A stretch of 53,911 nt of DNA, from the NCBI GenBank assembly GCA_016839445.1, contig JAEOUG010000106.1, positions 1 through 53,911 on the forward strand, written 5' to 3'. Made by a program: the position numbers and the translations under genes. This document shows positions 1-8,927 of this stretch, in pieces. How positions within the stretch are numbered: the stretch's first letter is position 1; each line of letters opens with the position of its first letter. Source of the DNA: Candidatus Thorarchaeota archaeon (GTDB lineage Archaea > Asgardarchaeota > Thorarchaeia > Thorarchaeales > Thorarchaeaceae). The notes under the pieces are model-generated. The model ran no database searches. It saw nothing but the letters and a program-made list of their open reading frames with translations, and was not told where the DNA came from.

Positions 1-78
1 AATTGGAAGGACTTCGAATACGTGAAGAAGTGGGAGATAGATGACCTAGAGATACAGGTAGGGATGACCCCCAAGTAG
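1..78 (+). CDS. C-terminal end of an unidentified protein (cut by window start)
   Basis: Frame 1 is open from the first base to a TAG at 76-78, giving 25 residues that end in GMTPK. The composition (NWKDFEYVKKWEIDDLE) looks like real protein rather than chance. The gene is convergent with the M20 peptidase, whose stop lies 3 nt further on, and such tight tail-to-tail spacing is usual in this window. Too little is present to name a family. Confidence 0.6.
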   Translation, partial: NWKDFEYVKKWEIDDLEIQVGMTPK

Positions 79-80
79 TC

Positions 81-1409
81 CTAGACGGGGCTCTTCTCTC
101 TTGAGAGAAGCTCAACCAGAGTGTGGAAGAACTCAGCGTTCTCGACAAGTGATGATAGGGACACCCACTCATTGGGGCCGTGGAGGTTGTCACCACGAGG
201 GCCAAAGTCGAAGACATCTGCTCGGTCTCCAGCGAAGTAGCGGGAGTCGGAGCCTCCGAATCCTTCCACGAGCTTCACTGGAATGCCCTCTTTCTCAAGT
301 GCCCACTTGGCAGCTCGAATGAGGCGCGAATCCGGGTTGGAATCCACATACCCCGCTCCAGAACTCACACTCAGGGAGAATATCTCAGTCTTCCCATGGG
401 CCGCTTCCTCGATTGCCTTGTGGACTGCCTCCCCATCGTTTGTCATAGCACGAATGTCACAGTACAGCGTCCAGACATCGCCTTCTTTGGAGAGAAGATT
501 CGGAGCAACGATGGTTCCCTTGTCCGAGTGCTTGGTGGGGAAGGAGGCCTGTGAGATTGCTAGCAGCGACCTCATCATGCTCGTCAGGCCGTCGTCGAAC
601 TTGTATTCGGCTCCCTTCGGGTCCGGATGCACCACGTCCATCTCAACAGAGTCAGGAACAACGTTGGACTTGATGAATGCGCCTCTTACGTCAGCCACAA
701 CCGTATTGGGATTGAGATCAAGATATTTCGATGCAGCGAGCATTGCGTGACGATCGACCCCAGGTCGCATGTAGGCACTATGGCGAGAGGCAGTTCCGTA
801 CGTGTCGGTTGTGAACTTCACGGTTTCACCTCTGCCCTTGATTCTGAGTTGCTTCTCCTTCACCCTGAGGTTCGTGGGCAGTATGTTCCTTCGACGATGG
901 ATGATCTGCTGGTGCAGGCCATCAGCTACAACGACCAAGTCAGGGAACTGCCCTTGCTTCACGAGCCACTCCTTGAGATGTCCCGCACCACTTCGGCCCC
1001 CAATCTCTTCATCCCCTGTTGCTGCAATCATAACCGAGCATGAAGGGTCGGACTCGGCAAGGCGGTCAGCAAGAAGGAGCAACGAGGTGACGTTGCCCTT
1101 GTCGTCACAGGTCCCTCTACCGTAGGCCCGATCGCCATCTATCTCTACCTTCAGTGGATCTGTTTTCCAGCCCTCCCCAAACGGTACAACGTCGAAATGA
1201 GCCAGAAAGAGAATCTTCAGACGCCCATGCCCTCTGCGGCCATAGGCAGTGTAGTACCCATCGGACTCAAGAAGCTCAACACGGAACCCGAGCTTCTCGA
1301 GAACCTCGTTGATGTAGTTAGGACACTCTGGGCCGAACCTCTTATCCTTCTCATTGACGGTATTGAAAGAAACGAGTTTCGTGAGAACGTCCACATGGTC
1401 AAGCGTCAT
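81..1409 (-). CDS. M20 family metallopeptidase (ArgE/DapE/carboxypeptidase-like)
   Basis: A 442-residue cytosolic zinc hydrolase of the M20 family, which removes acyl or C-terminal groups from amino acids and small peptides. The first metal motif is LAHFDVVP near residue 70, followed by the bridging aspartate in GRGTCDDKGN near 100 and the catalytic Glu pair in TGDEEIGG near 133. A late SDSRYF and DNLHGPNEW segment supplies the remaining ligands. The lid or dimerisation domain lies between about 190 and 310. Length is normal for the family and the ATG start at 1409 fits. Motifs do not separate succinyl-diaminopimelate desuccinylase, acetylornithine deacetylase and dipeptidase activities, so the substrate is left open. 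Confidence 0.88.
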   Translation of the reverse strand: MTLDHVDVLTKLVSFNTVNEKDKRFGPECPNYINEVLEKLGFRVELLESDGYYTAYGRRGHGRLKILFLAHFDVVPFGEGWKTDPLKVEIDGDRAYGRGTCDDKGNVTSLLLLADRLAESDPSCSVMIAATGDEEIGGRSGAGHLKEWLVKQGQFPDLVVVADGLHQQIIHRRRNILPTNLRVKEKQLRIKGRGETVKFTTDTYGTASRHSAYMRPGVDRHAMLAASKYLDLNPNTVVADVRGAFIKSNVVPDSVEMDVVHPDPKGAEYKFDDGLTSMMRSLLAISQASFPTKHSDKGTIVAPNLLSKEGDVWTLYCDIRAMTNDGEAVHKAIEEAAHGKTEIFSLSVSSGAGYVDSNPDSRLIRAAKWALEKEGIPVKLVEGFGGSDSRYFAGDRADVFDFGPRGDNLHGPNEWVSLSSLVENAEFFHTLVELLSREKSPV

Positions 1410-1444
1410 GCTAGGTCGTGAGCTCTGATGCGGACCATAGTCAA

Positions 1445-1503
1445 AAATCTATCCGAAGAAAGAAAGAGAAGAGCGCCAAGGGAGGCATCTCTGCGTCCCT
1501 TGG
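1445..1503 (-). terminator. hairpin plus pyrimidine tract after EF-2
   Basis: Starting 14 nt past the EF-2 stop, an 8-bp perfect stem (CCAAGGGA/TCCCTTGG, 1476-1503, 12-nt loop) is followed on the minus strand by a CT-rich tract (CTCTTCTCTTTCTTTCT). Archaeal termination relies mainly on pyrimidine or T tracts, so this is a reasonable end point for the EF-2 transcript. Confidence 0.5.
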
Positions 1504-1517
1504 ATCTCATTTGGTTT

Positions 1518-3740
1518 CTATGTACGCTTGTATATCCAGCGATTCCATGAAGAGAGGTTCGGTAGCTCCTCAGGCATTCCCTTCCTCTTTCTGATCTCAA
1601 TGATCAGCTCTTCCTGCATGTTTCCGGGTACTGGCTCAAAGCCGCGGAACTCGTAGCCGAAGAAGCTTCGACCTGCGGTCGCGCTGCGGAACTCGTCCGC
1701 AATACCGATGGTCTCGGCGGTTGGAAGAGTGCCCTTCACAGCAACTGCGTCTTCTTCACCCTCGATAGTGATTACTTGGCCCCTATGCCCTGTAAGAACC
1801 TTGATCACTTGACCCTGTGTGTCGGTCGGGGTCTTGATGTCTGCATTCAGTACAGGTTCGTAGAGACCAGGTTTGCCTGTAAGGAAGCCCATGTTCAAGC
1901 CAGAGCTCACCATGGTTGCTACTTCGTTGTATCCGGTGTGAGCTGGGTCGTTGTGGATGGTGGCATCAGTGATGACTGCCTTGACACCCATGACTGGCTC
2001 GCGAGCAATTGGGCCACCGTCTAGGAACTCACGGAAGATTGTCTGGACATAGGAGAAGATTCTATCGAATCTCTGGACACCTGTCATGGCATCCACAAGA
2101 ATCGATGTCTCATAGACATCGAGAATCTTCCTCGCCTCCTTAGCGTCCCAGCCGCCCTCATCACGGAGAATCTGAGCTCGCTCACGGTCGTTCTGATCAG
2201 CAGTAATCTTGCGCTTCTTGATCAGATCAACGGTCTTTGCGTCGAGTGGCTCAAGGAACATCCGGATACGGTTGTGACCATTGGGTGACTTCGTGTGGAA
2301 CTCGTCGCCCCTCTCGGTCATCTTCTCACGGTAGACGATAATCGGCTCGGATACCTTGATCTTGACCTGCTCGTTGATTCTCTTAGTGAGAATCTCAATC
2401 TGCAGGGGATCTATTCCATCCAGTCGGTATTCACCTGACTCCTTGTCATGAACGAATCTTGCAGTGGGGTCAGCCATGATCCACTTGGATACGACCTCAC
2501 CAAGCTTGGCAATCTCTTGTGGATCGGTGGGCTTGATGCTGCGACTGACAACAGGCTCACTGACATACTCAATGGCCTCGAAGCCCTTCATGTCTGATTC
2601 AGGGCCTACGAATGACTCGCCAGAAGGACACATGAACCCAAAGACGGAGAAGAGGTTGCCTGCCGGAACTTCATCCATATCCAGAATGTCAGTGATCTCC
2701 TGCACACCAAGTCGCTTGACCTTCGCATTCTGCTTCATGTTGACCAGGCGGATTTCCTGGCCAGACTTGATAGTCCCAGAGAAGACTCTGCCAATCAGAG
2801 TAGGTCTCTTGCTCTTGGGGTCGATGAAGATCTTCGTGATCATTCCTAGCAGTGGTCCGTCGGGGTTGCAATCAAGCAATGCCTTGCCCTCGGGGGAGTC
2901 CATCTCGCCGCTCCAGATTCTGGGAATCTTGTACTTCTGAGCGTCCTTGGGATTGGGCAGATGCTTGACAATCATCTCTAGGAGAGCATCGTCCAGTGGG
3001 AGGTTCTCTCTGAGCCAGCGCTCATCGCCCTCGTTGTATTTCTCAAAGACAACAACTGGCTTGATGCCCTTCTTCTCCAGGGTCTTCATGGTAAAGGCCC
3101 AGCCGGTCTTCGCGCTTCCGATGGCAACGCTGCCATCCTGGAAGCTGACTCTCCAGTCCTTGCCATACTCCTTGGGAGCGACCTTCATGATGAGGTTGTT
3201 GACCTTCGCGATAATTGTGTCAATCCGCTCGTAGACCTTGGCAGGTGGGAGTTTGAGCTCGTTAATGAGCCGGTCCACCTTGTTGACGAACAGAACTGGC
3301 TTGCAGGCCTCTCCACCAACAGCTAGTCGGATGTTTGTCTCGGTCTGAGTCATTACTCCTTCTAGGGCGTCGACAAGGATGACTGCGCCGTCGCTGGCAC
3401 GCAGCGCACGGGAGACCTCACCGGTGAAGGAGAGGTGTCCTGGTGTGTCAGACAGCTGAACGAGATACTCCTCGCCTTCCACCTCGAAGTTCAGTAGGAC
3501 AACAGAGGTGAAGATAGTGATACCTCGTGCCTGTTCCTCCTCATCGCTGTCAGTCATAAGTGCCTGACCAGCCGCGGCGTCACTCATCAGACCAGCTCGT
3601 CGCATGAGGTAGTCTGTGGTGGTTGTCTTGCCGTGGTCGATGTGAGCGGAGATGGAAATGATTCTCTTGTGCTCGAAATCTCCTGATTTGATGAGCCTCT
3701 TGATTGCATCCGGCTCTTTGATCTTGACCATAGGGTGCAC
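1518..3740 (-). CDS. fusA: translation elongation factor 2 (aEF-2), divergent diphthamide loop
   Basis: A 740-residue translocase GTPase of the EF-2/EF-G family that moves tRNA and mRNA on the ribosome. The G domain shows G1 AHIDHGKTT (about 32-40), switch I ARGITI, G3 DTPGH and G4 NKVDRL, followed by domains II-V at normal aEF-2 length. In domain IV the tip that normally carries the diphthamide histidine in a D-x-x-H-R-G-P context reads IHNDPAHTGYNEV. The histidine (His601) is kept but the following Arg-Gly-Pro is not. DTPGH is followed by LSF where most aEF-2 have VDF. Asgard archaea are known to carry a second EF-2 paralogue with an eroded diphthamide loop, so this may be that paralogue or the sole EF-2 of a lineage without diphthamide. 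The transcript has a long leader with hairpins. Confidence 0.93.
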   Translation of the reverse strand: MHPMVKIKEPDAIKRLIKSGDFEHKRIISISAHIDHGKTTTTDYLMRRAGLMSDAAAGQALMTDSDEEEQARGITIFTSVVLLNFEVEGEEYLVQLSDTPGHLSFTGEVSRALRASDGAVILVDALEGVMTQTETNIRLAVGGEACKPVLFVNKVDRLINELKLPPAKVYERIDTIIAKVNNLIMKVAPKEYGKDWRVSFQDGSVAIGSAKTGWAFTMKTLEKKGIKPVVVFEKYNEGDERWLRENLPLDDALLEMIVKHLPNPKDAQKYKIPRIWSGEMDSPEGKALLDCNPDGPLLGMITKIFIDPKSKRPTLIGRVFSGTIKSGQEIRLVNMKQNAKVKRLGVQEITDILDMDEVPAGNLFSVFGFMCPSGESFVGPESDMKGFEAIEYVSEPVVSRSIKPTDPQEIAKLGEVVSKWIMADPTARFVHDKESGEYRLDGIDPLQIEILTKRINEQVKIKVSEPIIVYREKMTERGDEFHTKSPNGHNRIRMFLEPLDAKTVDLIKKRKITADQNDRERAQILRDEGGWDAKEARKILDVYETSILVDAMTGVQRFDRIFSYVQTIFREFLDGGPIAREPVMGVKAVITDATIHNDPAHTGYNEVATMVSSGLNMGFLTGKPGLYEPVLNADIKTPTDTQGQVIKVLTGHRGQVITIEGEEDAVAVKGTLPTAETIGIADEFRSATAGRSFFGYEFRGFEPVPGNMQEELIIEIRKRKGMPEELPNLSSWNRWIYKRT

Positions 3741-3802
3741 ACTCGTGATTGTCTTCTCTCGCTGTCGGTATGATGTAGCCTATCCCCAACTTGTGAATAT
3801 GA

Positions 3803-3880
3803 CACGAGAGAACTCGTCGGGGTCACCGATGACCTCATCGGTGGCGTGCGCGACTTGCCGGGTGGAGTCTTAAAAGAATT
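3803..3880 (-). promoter_or_regulatory. EF-2 promoter and structured 5' leader
   Basis: On the minus strand a TATA-like CTTTTAAG lies near 3870-3878, about 130 nt before the EF-2 start, implying a leader of roughly 100 nt where most archaeal leaders are much shorter. The leader holds an 18-bp inverted repeat (3825-3842, ACCGATGA either side of two bases). This overlaps a second possible hairpin (GGTCA-CCGA-TGACC, 3821-3834), so the two cannot form together. A third hairpin (ACGAG/CTCGT) lies at 3804-3817. Regulation through the leader is inference. Confidence 0.4.
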
Positions 3881-3981
3881 ACGTTGATGCCAATTGACAG
3901 GAGCCCCAGCGCTATCGAAGCAAGGAACCTTCTAGCTTAAGTGCTCATGATGCACACGGGGTCTGTGGAAGTGGGAGTCAA

Positions 3982-6900
3982 GTGCGAAACGGATGTAGGA
4001 TTCTCGCCGCTCTGATGCTGCTGCTCTTGTTGCAGGTCCCTGGAGTCGCGGAGCCCGTTGTCAATCAGCCACACAGGATCAATCAGGACTCCCCGCTTGC
4101 CCAGCACGCGTCCCCATCACAAGAGCCTCACTCAGTCTTCTGGATATCACACGACAACAGCTTTGAGGGCTACGGGCTTCCCGGGTCGGGAACCGAAGAA
4201 GACCCCTACATCATCGAGGGCTATGAGATCAACGGCGGGTCCTATTGCATAAACGTTCAGAGCACAAGAGCTCATTTCATCATCCGCGACTGTGTTCTTC
4301 GGACAAGCGATGCCAGTGGATACTACGCTCCGATCCGCTTCACGAACGTGAGCAACGGCAAGATACGTGACTGTGTGATCAACTCTGAGGAGCACGGAGT
4401 GAAACTAGTGAACAGCAGCTACTGCCGCGTTGCCAGATCCCATATCATTGCTGAGAATGACGGTGTCATAATATCGACGTCACGGGGCTGCCTTGTCACA
4501 AATAACGACATAAACAACGGAAATCGTGGAATCTGGTTTGACGAGTCCACAGAGTGTGAGGCCATAATCAACCGGATCGAAAAGGGAGGCATCAGAATCA
4601 ATGATCATAATGGCCCATACGATAGGTCTCACTGGGACCATCTGCTTGAAGATAACGAGGTCAATGGAAGACCGATAGTAGGTCTCTACGACTTGGCCAA
4701 TGTGTCCATTGATGCTTCTGGATTCGGTCAGCTCTTCATGTTCAACTGCTCTGGTGTGAGAGTGACATCAGGAGCCTTTACAAATGTCACTACTGCCTTC
4801 GAATTGATTGGTTGCACGAACTGCACTGTGACCCAGAGTTCAACAATGTTCAGCGAGGACGAGGGCTCAGTACTCTGGTGCACCAACTGCTCAATCTCGG
4901 ACTGCGCATTCAACTGGAGTCTCAGGGGGACGAAGATTGTTAACAGCAGCTACTGTCAAGTCACAGGCAATGTGGTTGGCGGCAGATTGCCTGAGGCCTA
5001 TTCCTCCTCCTATGGGTTCAGATTCATGTACAGCTCCTCCTGCAACTGCACAGGCAACCAAGTCCAAGAGAGAACAACCCCCTTCGAGGTGTCCGACTCT
5101 GATACCATCAGGGTGGAGGACAACACCATTTCGTTCACAGGTTATGGCATACATCTGACTTCGTCCCGGAACGTAGCAGTCGTCGGAAACGACTTCCCTG
5201 CCACAGCCGGAGGATTCTCTTCCTTTGCCTCAATCTCTGTCTACGGGTGTCGGAACATAAGCATCCTCAGCAACAACCTGAGTTCGTCAACAAACGAGGT
5301 GGTTGAAGTCGCATACTCGTATGAGGTCGACATCTCCCGGAACACAATACATGGGCTCCTTGAAGTTCGGACGACGTCTGACCTGACCTTAGACGGCAAT
5401 GCAGTGCAATCTCCGGTTTGGGACTCAATCGAGATCAGTTACGGATGTAGCAATCTAACCATCGTCAACAATCAGTTCTACAACGTCAGCCTGAGTTTCC
5501 TGAGCTCTGGCTACCTCTGCACAGCAATAAAGGAGATTGACAACAACACAATAAACGGAGTGCCCATTCTGGTAGTTGCAGGGGAAGAAGACGTGGATGT
5601 GAGCGCGGAGGAATTTGCCCAGCTGTTCGTGCTGGACTCCAACAACATAACCGTCTCGAATCGTAGCGTGGAGTACGTGGCAAATGCCATCGTAGCATGC
5701 AATTCCACTCTCATTATCAGGAACATGACTTCTCAATACTGCAGGACATTCCTGTCGGCCGGCTTCACTGAGTTCGTGCTCACCAACTCAAGTCTGGTGG
5801 GAACGAACGCTGCAATACTTGACATCGATTCATCAAGCCGGTGCACAATATCGGACTGCGATTTGGTGTCCGGGATGATCAGCATCTATCATTGCTCCGA
5901 TATCACCATCTCAGATTGCAGCATTCTTGGTCGGGGAGTGAGTGCGGGTTACTCCGAGCGGATCTTAGTCATGGACTGTGTCATCTCCTCGGACTACAGC
6001 CCACTCTCCTTCTACTACAACAACGATTCTTCTATCATAGGCAACCAAGTCCTAGACGGAGAGGCGACATCCATTCAGTGGTGCCGCAACATGACACTTC
6101 TCGACAACGAGCTTGGTCCAGCATGGATCGCAATGCAGGGCTACGCTACGGAGATGGACTTCTGGCGTCATCGAATTGAAGGCAACACACTCTTCGGAGT
6201 CCCGATTGGATACTTCTGTGACATGGCTGATTCTGAGATCAGCTATGACGGATACTCACAATTCATCGTCGTTCTCTGCAACAACACAAGAGTGGTTGGG
6301 GAATCACTAGGACCAGCATATCATGTCTTTATTGGGCCCTCCCAGAATGTGACCTTAGATGGGATCAAGACGGGAGAGTACTGTCATATAGAGGGTCTCT
6401 TCGCATGCAACTTGAATATACGCAACTGCGAGCTCGGAGGCTATGTCTATCTTGAGTACAGCCATGATGTGCATGTCAGCGGATGCGTGTTCACACCAGA
6501 CTCAAGCCTCTACACAGTGCTGTCCAACAGACCTGCTGTCTCAAACTGCACCTTCAACGAGGTCGGCCTAGGATTCTACGGAGGTTATGACGGCTCGGTT
6601 TCAAACTGCACATTCGTTTCATGTCCATATGCTGCCATAGGTCTCGAGTATTCTTGGAACACGACCATAGATGACTGCCAAACCCATGGGTGCTTCACAG
6701 GAATCTCTTCACGGGGCTCAGGCGCATTCACAATCACACGCAGCAAAATAACGGACTCGCTGGAAACCGGGATTGAGGCCATCTCCGCGGAATGGGCTAC
6801 AGTCTCCAATTGCCTGATAGAGGAATCGGGAAAACACGGGGTTCACTTCTGGGGATGTTCTCACTCCAATATTACCAAGAACAGGGTCTACGGGTCCGAC

Positions 6901-7536
6901 GAGATTGGTGTCTACCTTGACGGCTGCGAGAATGTGTCTGTCTGGGGGAACGCTGTCGGATGGAACTCAGGAGGGAACGCCTATGATGAAGATGGCGATG
7001 TCTGTCGATGGAACTTCGCTCTTGACGGTAACTTCTGGTCGGACTACTCGGGAAGCGGATGGTACTACATTCCTGGGAATACAGGCTCGGCAGATAGTAG
7101 GCCCAGTCTTCTCTTCGCACGTGACTACGCGGGGCCTGCAGTCGACCACCCCGCGGACAGGATGATCTGGAGCGGCGACGTCGAAGTGGTCACATGGTCT
7201 GTTCAAGATGAGAATCCAGTGACCTACAGAGTCTATCTCAATGGCACGCTCAACGAAACAGGAGGTACCCACACGCCGGTGGCCTCCGTGGAGCTAGACC
7301 TGACAGACTGGAGCCCGGGCAACTACATCCTGACCATCATCGTGACAGACATCTTTGGAGACTCGGCCACGGACACAGTCGTCGTGGACGTTCTTCAGAG
7401 GCAATCTACAGTCAGTGTCTTCCATTGGGAGTTTGTGTTGCTGGCCGGCGGTGCCGCTGCGGGCTTTGTAGTACTTGCCATTGTCCTGGGTAAGATACAA
7501 GTGAGAAGGGTCGACTCAACTACCTCGACGCGATGA
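3982..7536 (+). CDS. giant secreted parallel beta-helix (NosD/CASH-type) surface protein
   Basis: An 1184-residue exported protein. It starts on GTG with a signal peptide (residues 1-24, a run of leucines ending near VAEP), continues through some 1000 residues of right-handed beta-helix repeats, and has an Ig-like stretch near 1050-1130. It ends in one membrane span (about 1150-1172) with a short basic tail, so it should be anchored with the bulk outside the cell. The repeats carry the usual N-x-I/V-x-x-N and S-x-C-x-I/V rungs (for example ITISDCSIL and SNCTF). NosD-like proteins are built this way, but archaeal surface proteins reuse the fold widely and no copper site or lyase residues can be named. 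Many NxS/T sites suggest glycosylation. Its 3' end overlaps the convergent methyltransferase by 17 nt. Confidence 0.85.
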   Translation: MRNGCRILAALMLLLLLQVPGVAEPVVNQPHRINQDSPLAQHASPSQEPHSVFWISHDNSFEGYGLPGSGTEEDPYIIEGYEINGGSYCINVQSTRAHFIIRDCVLRTSDASGYYAPIRFTNVSNGKIRDCVINSEEHGVKLVNSSYCRVARSHIIAENDGVIISTSRGCLVTNNDINNGNRGIWFDESTECEAIINRIEKGGIRINDHNGPYDRSHWDHLLEDNEVNGRPIVGLYDLANVSIDASGFGQLFMFNCSGVRVTSGAFTNVTTAFELIGCTNCTVTQSSTMFSEDEGSVLWCTNCSISDCAFNWSLRGTKIVNSSYCQVTGNVVGGRLPEAYSSSYGFRFMYSSSCNCTGNQVQERTTPFEVSDSDTIRVEDNTISFTGYGIHLTSSRNVAVVGNDFPATAGGFSSFASISVYGCRNISILSNNLSSSTNEVVEVAYSYEVDISRNTIHGLLEVRTTSDLTLDGNAVQSPVWDSIEISYGCSNLTIVNNQFYNVSLSFLSSGYLCTAIKEIDNNTINGVPILVVAGEEDVDVSAEEFAQLFVLDSNNITVSNRSVEYVANAIVACNSTLIIRNMTSQYCRTFLSAGFTEFVLTNSSLVGTNAAILDIDSSSRCTISDCDLVSGMISIYHCSDITISDCSILGRGVSAGYSERILVMDCVISSDYSPLSFYYNNDSSIIGNQVLDGEATSIQWCRNMTLLDNELGPAWIAMQGYATEMDFWRHRIEGNTLFGVPIGYFCDMADSEISYDGYSQFIVVLCNNTRVVGESLGPAYHVFIGPSQNVTLDGIKTGEYCHIEGLFACNLNIRNCELGGYVYLEYSHDVHVSGCVFTPDSSLYTVLSNRPAVSNCTFNEVGLGFYGGYDGSVSNCTFVSCPYAAIGLEYSWNTTIDDCQTHGCFTGISSRGSGAFTITRSKITDSLETGIEAISAEWATVSNCLIEESGKHGVHFWGCSHSNITKNRVYGSDEIGVYLDGCENVSVWGNAVGWNSGGNAYDEDGDVCRWNFALDGNFWSDYSGSGWYYIPGNTGSADSRPSLLFARDYAGPAVDHPADRMIWSGDVEVVTWSVQDENPVTYRVYLNGTLNETGGTHTPVASVELDLTDWSPGNYILTIIVTDIFGDSATDTVVVDVLQRQSTVSVFHWEFVLLAGGAAAGFVVLAIVLGKIQVRRVDSTTSTR

Positions 7537-8299
7537 CGACCATCCGTTCCGAGGTCGAGCAATACTGCCTGCGGGGTAGCTGATTCTCACCGTATAGCTC
7601 AATCCTAGAGAAGCCGACCTCTTCGAGCATCGCCTTGATCTCGAGGGCGGTGTACATTCGGATATTGTTGTTCTCCAGGGCGTCCTGATTCATCAGCACA
7701 ATCCTATCTGCTTCGACATCGATATAGATGGCGGGTCGACCTGTTAGTACTCCAGCGGGAGCATCGAGCACGTGTGGCTCACTAAGCAAGAAGCCACCTT
7801 CGAGCTCCGTCCATGTCTGCTGGAAGCGGGGCAAGTTGTAAGGATTCATCAAGTCGAGCAAGAGCTTTCGCCCTTCTTTCAGTGCGTCATGAGACGCTTT
7901 GAGCACCTGCATATTCACATCATGGTTGAAGAATCCGAAGCTGTGGCTCAGCATGACAGCGGCATCGAACTGCTTGTCGAACTTCATGTTTCGCATGTCA
8001 CCAGTGAAGAAGTTCACGTCCACTCCGTCAGCCTTGGCGTGCTCTTGGCCTACTTCGATCAGTCGGTCAGAGATGTCAAACGCCGTGACCTTCAGCTTTC
8101 GCTTGGCGAGCTCGATGGACTGGTCGCCTGCACCACACGCTATGTCCAGAATCTCATGGCCCTTCTTGAGCCCTAAGGCTTCGATGCAGAAGTCCACCAC
8201 CATCCTGTCGTAGTGCTGGATACCTTGAATGGATCGTCGGTGCTTCACTCTGAACGTCTCCGCCCAGAACTCATTCCAGCCAAGCTCTACCTTGTCCAT
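7520..8299 (-). CDS. class I SAM-dependent methyltransferase
   Basis: A 259-residue Rossmann-fold methyltransferase. Motif I is LDIACGAGDQSIELA (about 50-64), the acidic end of strand beta-2 is TAFDIS, the motif II/III region is TGDMRNMKF, and motif IV is FDAAVMLSHSFGFF. The SHSFGFF segment is common in small-molecule methyltransferases of the Methyltransf_25 type. No substrate domain is visible, so the acceptor is unknown. The start at 8299 is an ATG and nothing sits upstream for nearly 480 nt, so the gene is probably transcribed alone. Confidence 0.85.
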   Translation of the reverse strand: MDKVELGWNEFWAETFRVKHRRSIQGIQHYDRMVVDFCIEALGLKKGHEILDIACGAGDQSIELAKRKLKVTAFDISDRLIEVGQEHAKADGVDVNFFTGDMRNMKFDKQFDAAVMLSHSFGFFNHDVNMQVLKASHDALKEGRKLLLDLMNPYNLPRFQQTWTELEGGFLLSEPHVLDAPAGVLTGRPAIYIDVEADRIVLMNQDALENNNIRMYTALEIKAMLEEVGFSRIELYGENQLPRRQYCSTSERMVVIASR

Positions 8300-8776
8300 T
8301 GCCTGTCAGCTCCAAGTGAACAGGAATCTGAAGCGACCCGGATATGAAGATTGTCATACGATTGACTTGACAAAGCAAACCATCGAGAAGAAGCTGGAGA
8401 AGGGGCGCGCCTGTTTCTTTTCGCCGGGAGGGACGAGACTCAGGAACAGGAAACTCAGAATGAGTGTGCTCCCATTCTCCACACGCAACTGAGGTAAGTC
8501 TGCCTATAAATCTAGTCTTTTCGTTATCCACGGGTATTTTAGGACCGGTATGTGATTATAACGGACACTCTGTCGAAAAACCGTCGGTCTTAGACACGCG
8601 TCTAGGGCACTCTAAGGCGCTTAGCGCGAGGTCAGAAATGCACAATGGAAGACCAATCTGGTTACAGATTGAAGCTGAGAACTAGAGTGAGTGAAGCATG
8701 GAACCAGCCTTGGGTCACAGGAGGAGCGAGCAGTGACAAGAGCCGCTCATCGAGAGGCTTGCCACATCAGAAAAGA
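8300..8776. other. gene-free stretch with several hairpins; possible RNA gene
   Basis: No convincing coding frame. A good plus-strand TATA box (CCTATAAATC, 8503-8512) is followed by a series of inverted repeats. These are TAGAC/GTCTA at 8591-8604, GCGC/GCGC at 8617-8627, a 7-bp perfect stem CAATCTG-GTTA-CAGATTG at 8654-8671, GTCAC/GTGAC at 8714-8737 and AGCC/GGCT at 8741-8759. The series runs up to the 3' end of the tRNA on the other strand. I could not match it to RNase P, SRP or 5S RNA signatures. The part from 8300 to 8500 shows nothing. Confidence 0.35.
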
Positions 8777-8852
8777 TGGTAGCCCCGCCAGGACTCGAAC
8801 CTGGGTTCCCCGGTCCAGAGCCGAGGGTGCTGGACCACTACACTACGGGGCT
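8777..8852 (-). tRNA. tRNA-Gln (CUG anticodon), CCA encoded
   Basis: A full cloverleaf on the minus strand: 7-bp acceptor AGCCCCG/CGGGGCT, D stem GTGT/GCAC, anticodon stem CTCGG/CCGGG around loop CTCTGGA, giving anticodon CTG, and T arm CCAGG-TTCGAGT-CCTGG. The discriminator is A and the 3' CCA is present in the DNA. No intron. A TAAAAAC element about 30-35 nt upstream (near 8882-8890) may be its promoter. Confidence 0.95.
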
Positions 8853-8927
8853 ATTGTGGAGCAGCAACCTCGTGAGTGGTTTTTACCCTTTTCGGTTGAG
8901 AACGAAACCAGACACCTCAAGGCACGG

